Positions 5,343 through 5,634 of a DNA stretch of 5,634 bases are shown here, piece by piece. Position numbers and translations under genes: made by a program. The notes under the pieces were generated by a model, which was not told the origin of the DNA, searched no databases, and was given only the letters and a program-made list of their open reading frames with translations. How positions within the stretch are numbered: the stretch's first letter is position 1; each line of letters opens with the position of its first letter. The DNA is from Frankiaceae bacterium (GTDB lineage Bacteria > Actinomycetota > Actinomycetes > JAVEEB01). Where the stretch lies: the NCBI GenBank assembly GCA_030840665.1, contig JAVEEB010000126.1:1-5634 (forward strand), in the 5' to 3' direction.

Positions 5343-5634
5343 CTAGTTCAGCCAACCGAGGTAGTGCTGCGGGGTGGTGTAGAGCACCGTCGCGTCCGTC
5401 GCGGAGTAGACAGTGGTCAGCGACGTGACGCTCGACGCGCTGATGGTGTCGACGACGGCCGCGACCGCTGCGTTTCCCGCCCACCCGATCGAGAGGGGCG
5501 CGCTCGGAGACCAGTCAGGCACGGGACCCAGGTCGACGGCGCCCGTGAAGTCGGCGGCGGCGGCGAACAGGTGAAGTGCACCCAGGTTGCCCGTGATGTA
5601 GGCCACCTTGGTGCCGTCGGGGCTGCCGACCAGG
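5343..5634 (-). CDS. C-terminal fragment of a beta-propeller (PD40/TolB-like) protein
   Basis: 96 residues are open from the right edge to TAG at 5343-5345; the N-terminal part is outside the window. The fragment starts LVGSPDGTKVAYIT, the PD40 signature (SPDGxKxAY) found in TolB-type and related propellers, then an Ala-rich strand pattern, a second blade-like stretch around PDWSPSAPLSIGWAG, and a tail ending YLGWLN. The gene therefore continues beyond the edge, and a GTG at 5606 is internal rather than the start. Such propellers are often secreted or lipid-anchored, or are domains of peptidases, but nothing visible decides between these. There is no cysteine and no membrane segment. A strong hairpin directly follows the stop, so the gene is probably not co-transcribed with dapC. 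Family assignment is moderate and function unknown. Confidence 0.65.
   Translation of the reverse strand, partial: LVGSPDGTKVAYITGNLGALHLFAAAADFTGAVDLGPVPDWSPSAPLSIGWAGNAAVAAVVDTISASSVTSLTTVYSATDATVLYTTPQHYLGWLN

Noticed and set aside
4183..5346. 387-codon plus-strand open frame
   Set aside because: Antisense shadow of dapC with low-complexity Arg/Gly/Val composition; the minus-strand frame carries the PLP lysine and DapC signature.
5343..5606. GTG at 5606 as the start of a small 87-residue protein
   Set aside because: The frame stays open to the window edge and the PD40 signature SPDGTKVAY spans that GTG, so it is internal to a longer gene.

Overview
The window is strongly GC-rich, with codon third positions dominated by G and C, GTG/TTG start options and short purine-rich Shine-Dalgarno sites. 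Together with an actinobacterial-type DapC, this points to a high-GC Actinomycetota chromosome. Genus cannot be fixed from the sequence alone. Almost the whole window is coding, and no rRNA, tRNA, CRISPR array, insertion sequence or phage gene was seen.

Layout, left to right. (1) 1-1714, minus strand: a lipoprotein substrate-binding protein of ABC transporter family 5 (SBP_bac_5), complete at its N terminus and cut by the left edge near its C terminus. (2) 1831-2763, minus strand: a ROK-family (Repressor, ORF, Kinase) sugar-kinase-like protein with an intact ATP phosphate-binding motif but no zinc-finger cysteines. (3) 2764-2883: a divergent intergenic region with an imperfect palindrome resembling a ROK operator. 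(4) 2884-4083, plus strand: a ROK-family transcriptional repressor with an N-terminal winged helix-turn-helix. (5) 4084-4113: a 30-base convergent gap whose inverted-repeat arms contain both flanking stop codons. (6) 4114-5220, minus strand: a pyridoxal-phosphate aminotransferase best read as succinyldiaminopimelate transaminase (DapC, lysine/peptidoglycan pathway). (7) 5221-5342: an intergenic region with a GC-rich inverted repeat and a strong 11-bp hairpin. (8) 5343-5634, minus strand: the C-terminal end of a beta-propeller (PD40/TolB-like) protein cut by the right edge.

Genes 1, 2 and 4 look like one carbohydrate-uptake module: a lipid-anchored receptor captures a solute, the ROK kinase would phosphorylate the sugar released inside the cell, and the divergently transcribed ROK repressor would sense the sugar and control the locus. 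The permease and ATPase subunits would be expected beyond the left edge, downstream of the binding protein. The substrate cannot be read from sequence; an oligosaccharide is favoured over a peptide only because of the two ROK neighbours. DapC and the propeller protein are probably unrelated to that module.

I see no convincing undescribed system. The more interesting points are that both ROK proteins lack the canonical zinc motif while keeping its glutamate, that the kinase has an altered sugar-pocket motif which the repressor retains in canonical form, the divergent operator candidate, and the stop-codon-spanning convergent terminator candidate.
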